From Azoarcus sp. CIB (GTDB lineage: Bacteria; Pseudomonadota; Gammaproteobacteria; Burkholderiales; Rhodocyclaceae), in the NCBI RefSeq assembly GCF_001190925.1, contig NZ_CP011072.1, positions 868,001 to 932,000 on the forward strand: a DNA stretch of 64,000 nucleotides, written 5' to 3'. The position numbers were made by a program, and so were the translations under genes. The notes below the pieces were generated by a model. It searched no databases and was not told the origin of the DNA. It worked only from the letters and a program-made list of their open reading frames with translations. Shown in pieces: positions 38,801 to 48,088 of this stretch; position 1 is the stretch's first letter; each line of letters starts with the position of its first letter.

Positions 38801-40139
38801 CGGCGGCCTCGCGCATGACGTCCTCGATGTCGGCGACCGAGCGCGGCGCCGCCTCGGTGATGTACTCGCAGCCGTCCTCGGTGACCAGCGCGTCGTCCTC
38901 GATGCGCACGCCGATGTTCCAGAACGCTTCCGGCACGCCTTCGGCGGGGCGGATGTAGCAGCCCGGCTCGACCGTCAGCACCATGCCCGGCGCCAGCGGT
39001 CGCCACTGGCCGTCGAGCTTGTATTCGCCCGCGTCGTGCACGTCGCGCCCGAGCCAGTGGCCGGTGCGGTGCATGTAGAAGCGGCGGTAATGGCCTTGTT
39101 CGAGGACTTCGGCGAGGCTGCCGGACAGGAGCTTGAGGTCGAGCATGCCCTGCGCGAGGACTTCGACGGCGGCGTCGTGCGGCATGTTCCAGTGTGCGCC
39201 GGGACGGATCGCGGCCTTCGCGGCCGTCTGGGCGGCGAGCACGAGTTCGTAGATGTCGCGCTGCGGGCCGCTGAAGCGGCCGTTAACGGGGAAGCTGCGG
39301 GTGATGTCGGAGGCGTAGCCGTCGAGTTCGCAGCCGGCGTCGATCAGCAGTAGCTCCCCGTCGCGCATCTGGCGCTCGTTCTCGATGTAGTGCAGCACGC
39401 AGGCGTTGGCGCCGCTGGCGACGATGGAGGGGTAGGCGGGGGCCTGGCTGCCGGCTCGGCGGAAGGCGTGGATCAGCTCGGCTTCGATCTCGTATTCGAA
39501 GCGCCCGGGGCGGGTCGCGGCCATTGCGCGGCGGTGGGCTTCGCCGGAGATGTCGCCGGCGCGGCGCATGGTCGCGATTTCGGCGGCGTCCTTGAGGATG
39601 CGCATCTCGTCGAGCTCCGCGCGCACGTCGCGGATTGCGTGCGGCGGAATCGCGCCGGCGCGGGCATTCGCGCGCACGGTATTGAGGGCGCGCATCACGC
39701 GGGCGTCCCAGTCGCCGTCGTGGCCGAGGCTGCACCACAGCGCGGCTTGTCCGGACAGGAGGTCGGGCAGGCGCTGGTCGAACTCGCCGATGGTCCAGGC
39801 TTCGTCGAAACCGAAGCGCTCGCGCGCGGCGTCCGGGCCGTAACGGTAGCCTTCCCAGATCTCGCGCTCCTCGTTCTTTTCGCGGCAGAACAGGATCGAT
39901 TTCGGCGAATCGCCGGCGATCAGCACCACCACCGCCTCGGGCTCGCCGAAGCCGGTGAGGTAGTGGAAATAGCTGTCGTAGCGGAACGGATAGTTCGTGT
40001 CGCGGTTACGTGCGTATTCCGGGGCGGTCGGCACGACGGCTACGCCGCCGCCGAGTGCGTTCATGCGGGCGAGCAGGCGCTCGCGGCGGGCGCGGAAGGG
40101 GGCGATATCGAGCGTGGGGCGGTCGAGTGGCGTGTTCAT
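38787..40139 (-). CDS. pepP: Xaa-Pro aminopeptidase (aminopeptidase P)
   Basis: This 450-residue dinuclear-metal peptidase removes N-terminal residues preceding proline. It has an N-terminal creatinase-like domain and the pita-bread catalytic domain with metal-ligand motifs LLIDAGCELDGYASDITRSF, HRTGHWLGRDVHD, VEPGCYI and RIEDDALVTEDG. It is upstream of and overlaps the ubiH-type gene, as in many proteobacteria, and is likely co-transcribed with it. Confidence 0.97.
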   Translation of the reverse strand: MNTPLDRPTLDIAPFRARRERLLARMNALGGGVAVVPTAPEYARNRDTNYPFRYDSYFHYLTGFGEPEAVVVLIAGDSPKSILFCREKNEEREIWEGYRYGPDAARERFGFDEAWTIGEFDQRLPDLLSGQAALWCSLGHDGDWDARVMRALNTVRANARAGAIPPHAIRDVRAELDEMRILKDAAEIATMRRAGDISGEAHRRAMAATRPGRFEYEIEAELIHAFRRAGSQAPAYPSIVASGANACVLHYIENERQMRDGELLLIDAGCELDGYASDITRSFPVNGRFSGPQRDIYELVLAAQTAAKAAIRPGAHWNMPHDAAVEVLAQGMLDLKLLSGSLAEVLEQGHYRRFYMHRTGHWLGRDVHDAGEYKLDGQWRPLAPGMVLTVEPGCYIRPAEGVPEAFWNIGVRIEDDALVTEDGCEYITEAAPRSVADIEDVMREAADGAA

Positions 40140-40196
40140 CGGCTGATTATGGCATGTGCGCGGGTGTCGGATTCGACCGGACCCGCCGGGGCGCGT

Positions 40197-40886
40197 TCAG
40201 GCGCCGGTCCGTCGCAGTCGTGCGTCGAGTTCGGCGAGTCGCGCCGGGGTGCCGACGTCGAGCCAGTAGCCGGTGTGCGTCGTACCCCCGACGCGCCCGG
40301 CGTCCATCGCTTCGCGCAGCAGCGGTCCGAGCGCCGCGCGCGTGCCCGCGGCGATGCCGGCGAAGAGGGTGGGGTGGTAGATGCCGATGCCCGAGAAGGT
40401 CAGGCGCGGCTCGCCGTCGCGGTGGAGGCGCCCCGCGGCGAGACGGAAGTCGCCACCGGGGTGATGTTCGGGGTTTTGCACCATCAGCAGGTGGGCAAGG
40501 TCGCCGTCGGCCGCGAGCGTCGCGCCATGGGCGCGCAGGGCCGCGAGGTCGGCGTCGCAGAACACGTCGCCGTTCACGACGAGGAAGGGCGCGTCGCCGA
40601 GCAGCGGCATCGCCTGGCGGATGCCGCCGGCGGTCTCCAGCGCCTCGGCCTCGGGCGAGTAGCGGATGCGCACGCCGAAGGCGCCGCCGTCGCCGAGGGC
40701 GGCCTCGATCATCGCGCCGAGGTGGGCGTGGTTGATCGCGATGTCGGTGAAGCCGGCATCGCGCAGGCGCTCGATGTGCCACACGATCAGCGCCTTGCCG
40801 CCCGCCTGCAGCAGCGGTTTGGGGCAGGCGTCCGTCAGCGGGCGCATGCGTTCGCCGCGTCCGGCGGCGAGGATCATCGCGCGCAT
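40197..40886 (-). CDS. murU: N-acetylmuramate-1-phosphate uridylyltransferase (MurU-like)
   Basis: This 229-residue nucleotidyltransferase has the sugar-nucleotide pyrophosphorylase start [20 protein letters not shown] and the metal-binding [12 protein letters not shown] segment. Directly downstream of an AmgK-like kinase, it fits MurU, which turns MurNAc-1-phosphate into UDP-MurNAc in peptidoglycan recycling. A mannose-1-phosphate guanylyltransferase is the alternative from sequence alone. The ATG at 40886 overlaps the amgK stop (TGATG). Upstream in-frame codons to 40973 lack similarity. Confidence 0.85.
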   Translation of the reverse strand: MRAMILAAGRGERMRPLTDACPKPLLQAGGKALIVWHIERLRDAGFTDIAINHAHLGAMIEAALGDGGAFGVRIRYSPEAEALETAGGIRQAMPLLGDAPFLVVNGDVFCDADLAALRAHGATLAADGDLAHLLMVQNPEHHPGGDFRLAAGRLHRDGEPRLTFSGIGIYHPTLFAGIAAGTRAALGPLLREAMDAGRVGGTTHTGYWLDVGTPARLAELDARLRRTGA

Positions 40887-41890
40887 CAGAAGGTATAGCC
40901 GACTTCGACCGGTTCGGGGTCGAGGCGGTCGAGCAGTTTCAGCAGCGGGCCGAGGTCGCGGTAGCGCTTGCACGTGCGGCGCAGGTAGTCCATCACCAGC
41001 GGCATGTCGGCGAGGTAGCCGTCCTTGCCGTCACGGTGATACAGGCGCGCGAAGATGCCCAGCACCTTGATGTGGCGCTGCACGCCCATCCATTCATAGT
41101 CGCGGTGGAAATCCGAGAAGTCTTCCCGCACCGGCAGGCCCAGCTTGCGGGCCGCTTCCCAGTAGCGCGCGAGCATGTCGAGGGTAAAGTCCTCTTCCCA
41201 GTGGATGTAGGCGTCCTTGAACAGCGAGGCGAGATCGTAGGTGAGCGGGCCGTACACCGCGTCCTGGAAGTCGATGATGCCGGGGTTGGCCTGGTCCGGG
41301 AGGTACATCAGGTTGCGCGAGTGGTAGTCGCGGTGTACGAAGACCTGCGGTTCGGCGAGGTTCACCGCGAGGATGCGGTCGAAGGTGTCCATCAGCGTGA
41401 CGCGCTGGCGGTCGTCGAGGGTGACGCCCTTGTGGCGCTCGATGTACCACTCGGGGAACAGCATCAGCTCGCGCAGCAGCAGCTCGCGCGAGTATTCGGG
41501 CAGCACGTCGGGTCGGCTCGCGCGCTGGATCGCGATCAGCGAGCCGAGGGCGTCGGCGTAGAGGTGCGCGGCGTTGTCCTTGTTCAGCGCGGCGAGGTAG
41601 GTCGTGCTGCCGAGGTCGGAAAGCAGCAGGAAGCCCTGGTCGAGGTCCTGCGCGAGCACTTCCGGGACGTGTGCGCCGGCGGCGCGGAACAGCTCCTCGA
41701 CCTTCAGCCAGGGGCGGCAATCCTCGCGCTCGGGCGGGGCGTCCATGACGACCAGGCTGGGGCTGCCGTCGGCGAAGTTCACGCGGAAATAGCGGCGGAA
41801 GCTGGCGTCGGCCGATGCGGGCGTCAGCGCGAAGGTCTTTCCGGACATTCGGGTGGTCAGCCAGTCGTTCAATTGGGCAAGTCTGTGCAC
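40886..41890 (-). CDS. amgK: N-acetylmuramate/N-acetylglucosamine anomeric kinase (AmgK-like)
   Basis: This 334-residue aminoglycoside-phosphotransferase-fold kinase has the catalytic loop [15 protein letters not shown] and metal-binding [20 protein letters not shown]. With murU it forms the anabolic muramate-recycling pair, bypassing de novo UDP-MurNAc synthesis. The start is GTG at 41888-41890 with GGAGAA just upstream. It is divergent from lptD across about 114 bases, a common arrangement in proteobacteria. A long open frame on the same strand reaches 43375, opposite lptD, and was rejected. Confidence 0.88.
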   Translation of the reverse strand: MHRLAQLNDWLTTRMSGKTFALTPASADASFRRYFRVNFADGSPSLVVMDAPPEREDCRPWLKVEELFRAAGAHVPEVLAQDLDQGFLLLSDLGSTTYLAALNKDNAAHLYADALGSLIAIQRASRPDVLPEYSRELLLRELMLFPEWYIERHKGVTLDDRQRVTLMDTFDRILAVNLAEPQVFVHRDYHSRNLMYLPDQANPGIIDFQDAVYGPLTYDLASLFKDAYIHWEEDFTLDMLARYWEAARKLGLPVREDFSDFHRDYEWMGVQRHIKVLGIFARLYHRDGKDGYLADMPLVMDYLRRTCKRYRDLGPLLKLLDRLDPEPVEVGYTF

Positions 41891-42004
41891 CGGGTTCTCC
41901 GCAACGCTTCGTGTAAAATCCGCGAGTTTATCAAAAGGCCGGGGCCGTGCCGGACACGCGCCGCCGGCGATGAAACCAGGATTGGGGAAAGCGCTTTGCG
42001 CGAT

Positions 42005-44422
42005 ATGCGATTGAGAACACAGCTGCGGGCGATCCCGTTGCTGCTGTGCTGTTTCTCGGGCTCGGCCCTGGCGGCCGGACTGCCGCCGCTGGTCGTGTCG
42101 CCGGACCTGCTCGGAGGCGGCAGCCCCCGCGTGCCGGCGAAGCCTGCGCCCGCTGCGGCACCGGCGGAGTCCGCGCAGCCCGCGGGCGGCACTCGTCCTG
42201 CAGCGACGACGCCTGCCGTCGCGACACCGACGCCGGCGGCGAAGACGCCCGCACAGGCGACGGCCGCATTGCCGCCGGGTGCGACCGAGGTGCGTGCCCG
42301 GAGCATCCGCGGCACGCGCTCCGTCGAGCTCCTGGCGGAAGGCGATGCCGAGCTGCAGCGCGACGATCTGCTGCTTTCCGCAGACAAGCTGAGCTACCGC
42401 GAGCTCGACGACGAGGCGCATGCCGAGGGCAATGTGCGGCTCAAGCGCGGCGAGGACAGCATGAGCGGACCGGAGGCGCGGCTCAAGCTCGAGGAGCGTC
42501 TGGGCTCGTTCGAGTCGCCGACCTACCGCATCAAGCGCCAGTCGACCGCGCCGGTGCAGCCGGGCGAGACACCGCGCGAGGTCGCCGGGGGCGGTTCGGC
42601 CGATGTGCTGTATTTCGAGGGCGAGAACCAGTACCGCCTGAAGAACGCGACCTGGTCGACCTGCGAGGCGAGCGATCCCGACTGGTACCTGAAGGCGAGC
42701 GACCTGCACCTCGACTACGACCGCGAGCTCGGCACCGCGCAGGGCGCGAGTCTGGTGTTCCAGGACGTGCCGATGCTGTGGTGGCCGTGGGCGGAGTTCC
42801 CGCTTGTCGGCCAGCGCCAGTCCGGCTTCCTCGCGCCGACCTTCGGCATGTCGAACAAGGTCGGTCTCGACATCTCGGTGCCCTACTACTGGAACATCGC
42901 GCCGAACTACGACGCGACGATCGCCCCGCGCGTCATGGGCCGCCGCGGCGTGCAGCTGGCGACCGAATTCCGTTACCTGACGCCGACGCAGGCCGGCGAG
43001 GCGCGCGTCGAATACCTGCCGCGCGACAACGTCACCGGCGAGGAGCGTGCGCTGGGCTCCTTCCAGCATACGCAGGTCATCACGCCCAGCCTGTTCGCGG
43101 CGATCGACTGGAACGGCGTCACCGACAAGGAGTATTTCGAGGACCTCAGCTCGCGCGTGTCGGTCGCCTCGCGTGCGAACCTCGTGCGCAAGGGCACGCT
43201 CAGCTATGCGGGCAGCGAGTGGTGGAACGCCTCCGCGCTGGTGCAGAGCTACCAGACCCTGTCGGGCGGCGAGCCGTACCGCAAGCTGCCACAGCTGCTG
43301 CTGAACGCCAACCGCGGCGAGCTGATCGGCGGTTCGGCCTTCGCGTTCCGCGGCGAATACGTGCAGTTCGACCATCCGGATTCAAATGTTGCCGAAGGCA
43401 GCCGCTTCACGCTCCATCCGCAGGTGTCGCTGCCCTTCGAGCGCGCCGGCTATTACGTCACGCCCAAGGTCGGACTGCATTACACGCAGTACGACCTCGA
43501 CCGCGACCTGACCGGCAACAGCCGCTCGATCACGCGCTCGGTGCCGATCTTCTCCGTCGACAGCGGCCTGTTCTTCGAGCGCGATGCCAATCTGTTCGGC
43601 CGCGACTTCCTGCAGACGCTGGAGCCGCGCGTGTTTTACGTCAAGACGCCGTTCCGCGACCAGACCGACATCCCGGTGTTCGATTCGTCGCGCTACGACT
43701 TCGGCCTCGCGCAGATCTTCTCGGAGAACCAGTACTCCGGCGGCGACCGCATCGCCGATGCGAACCAGGTGACGGCGGCGGTGACCACGCGCCTGATCGA
43801 CCCTGAATCCGGCGGCGAACGCCTGCGCGCGACCGTCGGCCAGCGCTTCTACTTCGACGACCAGCGCGTGACGCTGCCCGGCGAGGAACCGCGCACCGGC
43901 CGCCGCGCCGACGTCCTCGGCCTCTTCAGCGGCTACGTGATGCCGAAGACCTGGCTCGATTCGACCCTGCAATACAACCCGCGCGACATGTGGACCGAAC
44001 GCTTCAACGTCGGCGTGCGCTACCAGCCGGATTTCGCCAAGGCGCTGAACCTCTCCTACCGCTATTCGCGCGGCCGGCTCGCCGACGAAAGCGACAAGGT
44101 CCAGGATCTCGCCCTGTCCGGCCAGTGGCCGCTGGGCGGCGGATGGTACGGCGTCGGGCGCGTGACGCGCTCGCTGACGGAGGATCGCATCACCGAGGCG
44201 ATCGCGGGCATCGAGTACGATGGCGGCTGCTGGGTGGTGCGCACCGCGGTGCACCGCTTCGCGACCGACCCCAATGACGTGACCCAGGCCGTGTTCGTGC
44301 AGCTCGAGCTCAACGACCTCGCGAGCGTGGGCACCAGTCCGGTCAATCTGCTCAAACGCAGCGTCGGCGGTTATGGGAAGATCAACGATCCCGTCTCCGA
44401 TCGCGTTTTCGGCGCCGAATGA
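42005..44422 (+). CDS. lptD: LPS-assembly outer-membrane protein LptD
   Basis: This 805-residue precursor has a signal peptide (IPLLLCCFSGSALAA), an Ala/Pro-rich linker (about 40-95), an LptA-like beta-jellyroll region and a large C-terminal beta-barrel. With LptE it inserts lipopolysaccharide into the outer leaflet. The mature sequence contains only two cysteines (in TWSTCEASDP and DGGCWVVRTA), so one interdomain disulfide is possible where Escherichia coli makes two. The ATG at 42005 gives the signal peptide; the frame extends upstream to 41036 without similarity. surA follows with an ATGA overlap. Confidence 0.96.
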   Translation: MRLRTQLRAIPLLLCCFSGSALAAGLPPLVVSPDLLGGGSPRVPAKPAPAAAPAESAQPAGGTRPAATTPAVATPTPAAKTPAQATAALPPGATEVRARSIRGTRSVELLAEGDAELQRDDLLLSADKLSYRELDDEAHAEGNVRLKRGEDSMSGPEARLKLEERLGSFESPTYRIKRQSTAPVQPGETPREVAGGGSADVLYFEGENQYRLKNATWSTCEASDPDWYLKASDLHLDYDRELGTAQGASLVFQDVPMLWWPWAEFPLVGQRQSGFLAPTFGMSNKVGLDISVPYYWNIAPNYDATIAPRVMGRRGVQLATEFRYLTPTQAGEARVEYLPRDNVTGEERALGSFQHTQVITPSLFAAIDWNGVTDKEYFEDLSSRVSVASRANLVRKGTLSYAGSEWWNASALVQSYQTLSGGEPYRKLPQLLLNANRGELIGGSAFAFRGEYVQFDHPDSNVAEGSRFTLHPQVSLPFERAGYYVTPKVGLHYTQYDLDRDLTGNSRSITRSVPIFSVDSGLFFERDANLFGRDFLQTLEPRVFYVKTPFRDQTDIPVFDSSRYDFGLAQIFSENQYSGGDRIADANQVTAAVTTRLIDPESGGERLRATVGQRFYFDDQRVTLPGEEPRTGRRADVLGLFSGYVMPKTWLDSTLQYNPRDMWTERFNVGVRYQPDFAKALNLSYRYSRGRLADESDKVQDLALSGQWPLGGGWYGVGRVTRSLTEDRITEAIAGIEYDGGCWVVRTAVHRFATDPNDVTQAVFVQLELNDLASVGTSPVNLLKRSVGGYGKINDPVSDRVFGAE

Positions 44423-45771
44423 ACTCCCCAACATCCACACCACGACAGAACATGATCCGAATTTCCTCGCGCCTGTGCATCGCCCTGGTCCTCGGCCTGG
44501 CCGGCGCCCCCGCGCTGCTTCCCGCGCATGCGGCGCTTGCGCGCCCGGTCGCGGTCGACCGCATCGTCGCCGTCGTCAATAACGAGGTCATCACCACGCT
44601 GGAGCTGCGCGAGCGCGTCCAGCAGGCGCAGCGCCAGCTCGCCCGCCAGGGCACGGCCCTGCCGCCAGCCGACGTGTTCGAGCGCCAGGTGCTCGAACGG
44701 CTGGTGCTCGAGCGCGCGCAACAGCAGCTCGCTGCGGAAACCTCGCTCAAGGTCGACGACGCGACGCTGGAGCGGGCGATCGGCCGCATCGCCGACAACA
44801 ACCGCATGAGCATGACCGACTTGCGCCTTGCGCTGGAAAAGGACGGCATCACGTGGAACCGCTTCCGCGACCAGATCCGCTCCGAGATCCTGCTCACGCG
44901 CCTGCGCGAGCGCGACGTTGACAGCCGCATCGTCGTCACCGACGCGGAGATCGAGAACTTCCTCGCGAACAACGCCGATGCGCTGTCGGGCGAGGAGTTC
45001 CACGTCGCCCACATCCTCGTGCGCGTGCCTGAAGGCGCAACCATGCAGCAGCAGTCGGAGCGCCTTGCGCGCGCCGAGAGCGTCGTCGAGCGCCTGCGTG
45101 CGGGCGAGGATTTCGGCCGGCTGGCGGCCTCGTATTCGGATGCTCCGGACGGCCTGAGCGGCGGCGATCTCGGCTGGCGCGGGCGCGACCGCATGCCGGT
45201 GCTGTTCGCGGATGCCGTGCGCCAGATGCAGCCGGGCGAGGTCTCGAAGGTCATTCGCAGCCCGGCGGGCTTCCACATCGTCAAGCTCGTCGAGCGCCGC
45301 GGCGGGACGGCGGCGGGACTGCAGCAGATGCAGCAGACGCGTGCGCGCCACATCCTGATCCGCACCTCCGAGATCGTGACCGACGCGGACGCCGAGAGCC
45401 GTCTGAGAGGCCTGCGCGAGCGCGTCGTCAACGGCGGTAACTTCGCGGAACTGGCGAAGGTGAATTCGGCCGACCTGTCGGCAGCGAAGGGCGGCGACCT
45501 CGGCTGGGTCAATCCCGGCGACACGGTGCCCGAGTTTGAGCGTGCGATGGAGGCGCTGAAGCCGGGTGAAGTCAGCTCCCCGATCAAGTCGCCCTTCGGC
45601 TGGCACCTGATCCTGGTCGAGGAGCGCCGCATGCAGGACGTCACCGACGAGCGCAAGCGCGCCGCCGCGCGCAACGCCCTGCGCGAGCGCAAGGCCGAGG
45701 AGGCTTACGAGGAATGGCTGCGCCAGCTGCGTGACCGCACCTACGTCGAGTACCGCATGGAGAAGGAGTAA
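44419..45771 (+). CDS. surA: Periplasmic chaperone/peptidyl-prolyl isomerase SurA
   Basis: This 450-residue protein escorts outer-membrane proteins, including LptD, through the periplasm. It has a signal sequence (LCIALVLGLAGAPALLPAHA), the SurA N-terminal domain (VDRIVAVVNNEVITTLELRE) and two parvulin domains (EFHVAHILVRVPEGA; RARHILIRTSEIVTD). The ATG at 44419 overlaps the lptD stop; a second ATG at 44452 gives a shorter signal peptide and is equally plausible. pdxA follows after six bases, continuing the lptD-surA-pdxA-rsmA order. Confidence 0.96.
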   Translation: MNSPTSTPRQNMIRISSRLCIALVLGLAGAPALLPAHAALARPVAVDRIVAVVNNEVITTLELRERVQQAQRQLARQGTALPPADVFERQVLERLVLERAQQQLAAETSLKVDDATLERAIGRIADNNRMSMTDLRLALEKDGITWNRFRDQIRSEILLTRLRERDVDSRIVVTDAEIENFLANNADALSGEEFHVAHILVRVPEGATMQQQSERLARAESVVERLRAGEDFGRLAASYSDAPDGLSGGDLGWRGRDRMPVLFADAVRQMQPGEVSKVIRSPAGFHIVKLVERRGGTAAGLQQMQQTRARHILIRTSEIVTDADAESRLRGLRERVVNGGNFAELAKVNSADLSAAKGGDLGWVNPGDTVPEFERAMEALKPGEVSSPIKSPFGWHLILVEERRMQDVTDERKRAAARNALRERKAEEAYEEWLRQLRDRTYVEYRMEKE

Positions 45772-45777
45772 GCCGGC

Positions 45778-46764
45778 GTGCCGGGGTTGCCCACGAGGTT
45801 GCCTGTCCTCGCCGTCACGAGCGGCGAGCCGGCCGGGGTCGGACCGGAGCTGTGCGCGCATCTGGCCGGGCGCGGCTGGCCGGTGCGTACCGTCGTCCTC
45901 GGCGACATCGGGCTGATCCGCGAGCGTGCCGCCGGCCGCGTCGCGGTGGTGCCCTTCGATCCCGCATGCGATGCGGCGCCGGCGAACGCACTCGAAGTCC
46001 TGCATGTGCCGCTGGCGGTGCCGGCGCGCGCCGGCACGCTCGACGCGGCAAACGCCCCCTACGTGCTCGCGCTGCTCGACCGCGCGCTGGCGGGCTGCCG
46101 CAGGGGCGAGTTCGCCGGGATGGTGACGGCGCCGGTGCACAAGGGCGTCATCAACGACGCCGGGGTGCCCTTCAGCGGGCATACCGAGTATCTCGCCGAG
46201 CATACCGGCACGCCGCTGGTGGTGATGATGCTGGTCGGCGGCGGCATGCGCGTCGCGCTGGCGACGACGCACCTGCCGCTCGCGGCGGTGCCGGCGGCGA
46301 TCACGGGCGAGCTGCTGGAGGCGACGCTGCGCATCCTGCACGGTGACCTGGTGCGGCATTTCGGCCTGACGGCGCCGCGCATCCTCGTCGCCGGCCTGAA
46401 TCCGCATGCGGGCGAGGGCGGTCACATGGGGCGCGAGGAGATCGAGGTGATCACGCCGGTGCTGGAGAAGCTGCGCCGCGAGGGCATGCAACTCGCCGGA
46501 CCGCTGCCCGCCGACACGCTGTTCGTGCCGCATACGCTGGAGCAGGGCGACGCGGTGCTGGCGATGTACCACGATCAGGGGCTGCCGGTGCTCAAGCACG
46601 CGAGCTTCGGCGGCGGCGTGAACGTGACGCTGGGCCTGCCGATCATCCGCACTTCGGTCGATCACGGCACCGCACTCGATCTTGCCGGAACGGGAAAGGC
46701 CGATCCGGGTAGCCTGTTCGCGGCGGTCGAGCTGGCGATTGCCATGGCGGGCGCAGGCGGCTGA
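45778..46764 (+). CDS. pdxA: 4-hydroxythreonine-4-phosphate dehydrogenase
   Basis: This 328-residue enzyme acts in DXP-dependent vitamin B6 synthesis. Key segments are LAVTSGEPAGVGPEL at the N-terminus, GMVTAPVHKGVINDAGVPFS, the SGHTEYLAEHT histidine region and the AMYHDQGLPVLK metal-binding segment. The start is GTG at 45778. It sits between surA and rsmA, a conserved context. Confidence 0.96.
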   Translation: MPGLPTRLPVLAVTSGEPAGVGPELCAHLAGRGWPVRTVVLGDIGLIRERAAGRVAVVPFDPACDAAPANALEVLHVPLAVPARAGTLDAANAPYVLALLDRALAGCRRGEFAGMVTAPVHKGVINDAGVPFSGHTEYLAEHTGTPLVVMMLVGGGMRVALATTHLPLAAVPAAITGELLEATLRILHGDLVRHFGLTAPRILVAGLNPHAGEGGHMGREEIEVITPVLEKLRREGMQLAGPLPADTLFVPHTLEQGDAVLAMYHDQGLPVLKHASFGGGVNVTLGLPIIRTSVDHGTALDLAGTGKADPGSLFAAVELAIAMAGAGG

Positions 46765-46806
46765 ATGCAAGTAAGAACAATGCGGATCGCGCCCTGCGCG
46801 CCAGCC

Positions 46807-46882
46807 GCCCCCGCCAGGGGGCCTTCCGGTGCTCGTTGGCGCGTGGCGGACGCCTCGCCCCGAAAGGCACCCTGACGGGGGC
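46807..46882. repeat. Long imperfect inverted repeat between pdxA and rsmA
   Basis: The left arm (46807-46829) and right arm (46859-46882) match at about 20 of 23 positions when one is reverse-complemented, with a 29-base GC-rich centre. This could be a REP-like intergenic element or a transcript stem-loop between two genes of the same direction. No second copy was seen in the window. Confidence 0.55.
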
Positions 46883-46942
46883 TGCGCCGTGCCCGCGTCG
46901 GCGTATTGCGCCTGCGCTTCGCCTATGTGAATGAGACAATCA

Positions 46943-47728
46943 ATGACCGAGCATCACGCGCGCAAGCGCTTCGGGCAGAACTTCCTGTCCGACCCCAACA
47001 TCATCCGCAAGATCGTCGATGCGATCCGCCCTGCCGTGGGCGACACCATCGTCGAGATCGGCCCGGGGCTCGCGGCAATGACCGATCCGCTGGTCGAGCG
47101 CCTCGGGCACATGCACGTGGTCGAGATCGACCGTGACCTGATAGCGCGCCTGAAGGAGCGCTACACGCCGGAGCGCCTGACGATCCATGAGGGCGACGCG
47201 CTGAAGTTCGATTTCGGCACCCTGGGCGCGCCGCTGCGCGTGGTGGGCAACCTGCCGTACAACATCTCGACGCCGCTGTTGTTCCATCTCGCGTCCTTCG
47301 CCGAGAGCGTCACGGACATGACCTTCATGCTGCAGAAGGAGGTCGTGATGCGCATGGTGGCCGAGCCGGGGACCGAGGAGTACGGACGCCTGTCGGTGAT
47401 GCTGCAGTACCGTTTCCGCATGGGGCGCCTGTTCGACGTGCCTCCGGGGGCGTTCCGCCCTGCGCCGAAGGTGACTTCCAGCATCGTGCGCATGGTGCCG
47501 CTGCCGCCCGACCAGCTCGGCGCCGAGGACGAGGAACTGCTTGGCCGCATCGTCGCGGCGGCCTTCGGGCAGCGGCGCAAGACGCTGCGCAACACGCTGC
47601 GCGATTTTCTCGACGAGCAGGACTTTGCGGCCTTGGGCGTGGACTCGGGGTTGCGCGGCGAGCGGCTGAGCGTTACGGACTACGTCAATATTGCGAACCA
47701 CGTCGCGAAGAAGGGCGGCTCCGCGTAG
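46943..47728 (+). CDS. rsmA: 16S rRNA adenine dimethyltransferase RsmA/KsgA
   Basis: This 261-residue AdoMet enzyme dimethylates two adjacent adenines near the 3' end of 16S rRNA. It shows [20 protein letters not shown], motif [19 protein letters not shown] and the catalytic [12 protein letters not shown]. The ATG at 46943 gives the usual N-terminus; an in-frame ATG at 46931 is four codons upstream. A T-rich terminator follows. Confidence 0.97.
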   Translation: MTEHHARKRFGQNFLSDPNIIRKIVDAIRPAVGDTIVEIGPGLAAMTDPLVERLGHMHVVEIDRDLIARLKERYTPERLTIHEGDALKFDFGTLGAPLRVVGNLPYNISTPLLFHLASFAESVTDMTFMLQKEVVMRMVAEPGTEEYGRLSVMLQYRFRMGRLFDVPPGAFRPAPKVTSSIVRMVPLPPDQLGAEDEELLGRIVAAAFGQRRKTLRNTLRDFLDEQDFAALGVDSGLRGERLSVTDYVNIANHVAKKGGSA

Positions 47729-47757
47729 TTCGGGCGGAATCCGAGCCGTAAACGACA

Positions 47758-47783
47758 AAAAGCCGGGTCGCCCCGGCTTTTTT
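47758..47783. terminator. Rho-independent terminator shared by rsmA and the convergent DUF2892 gene
   Basis: AAAAGCCGGG and CCCGGCTTTTTT form a stem of about 10 bp with a four-base loop, followed by a run of six T. The reverse strand also has a T-run, so it can act in both directions. Confidence 0.85.
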
Positions 47784-47802
47784 GCGACGTCGCGAAGGAC
47801 GT

Positions 47803-47997
47803 TCAGGCCTTCTTCATCGGGCAGGTGTTGAGGCCGAAGATCGAGTAGGCCGGGCACCAGCCCATCAGGCCGGTGGCGAGGGGCACGACGCCGATCCAGG
47901 TCCAGGGGGCGCCGATGCCCATGATCGCGAGACCGATCAGGACCAGGCCCGCGACGATGCGAAGGATCTTGTCGATGCCGCCGACGTTTGCATTCAT
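47803..47997 (-). CDS. DUF2892 small membrane protein (YgaP-type transmembrane domain)
   Basis: This 64-residue protein has two membrane helices (ILRIVAGLVLIGLAIMGI; WTWIGVVPLATGLMG) and ends GWCPAYSIFGLNTCPMKK with two cysteines. It matches the DUF2892 family, the membrane half of YgaP-like rhodaneses, linked to sulfur or thiol metabolism. The ATG at 47997 has a GGAGC ribosome site; the frame is open further upstream without similarity. The Crp/Fnr regulator gene lies upstream on the same strand. Confidence 0.88.
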   Translation of the reverse strand: MNANVGGIDKILRIVAGLVLIGLAIMGIGAPWTWIGVVPLATGLMGWCPAYSIFGLNTCPMKKA

Positions 47998-48088
47998 GAT
48001 TTGCTCCGGGGGTTGTCTAGGTTTGCGAGCGTATTTCAACACTCGCCGGCCCCCCGGTCTGTAACCTCGGTTACACAGCCCCGATCGC

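Noticed and set aside
41036..42004. Upstream extension of the lptD open frame
   Set aside because: It is antisense to amgK and has no similarity; the ATG at 42005 gives a proper signal peptide.
40886..43375. Continuous 829-codon minus-strand frame joining amgK to a long upstream part
   Set aside because: Only the amgK part (to 41890) has kinase motifs. The extension is antisense to lptD and starts nowhere credible.
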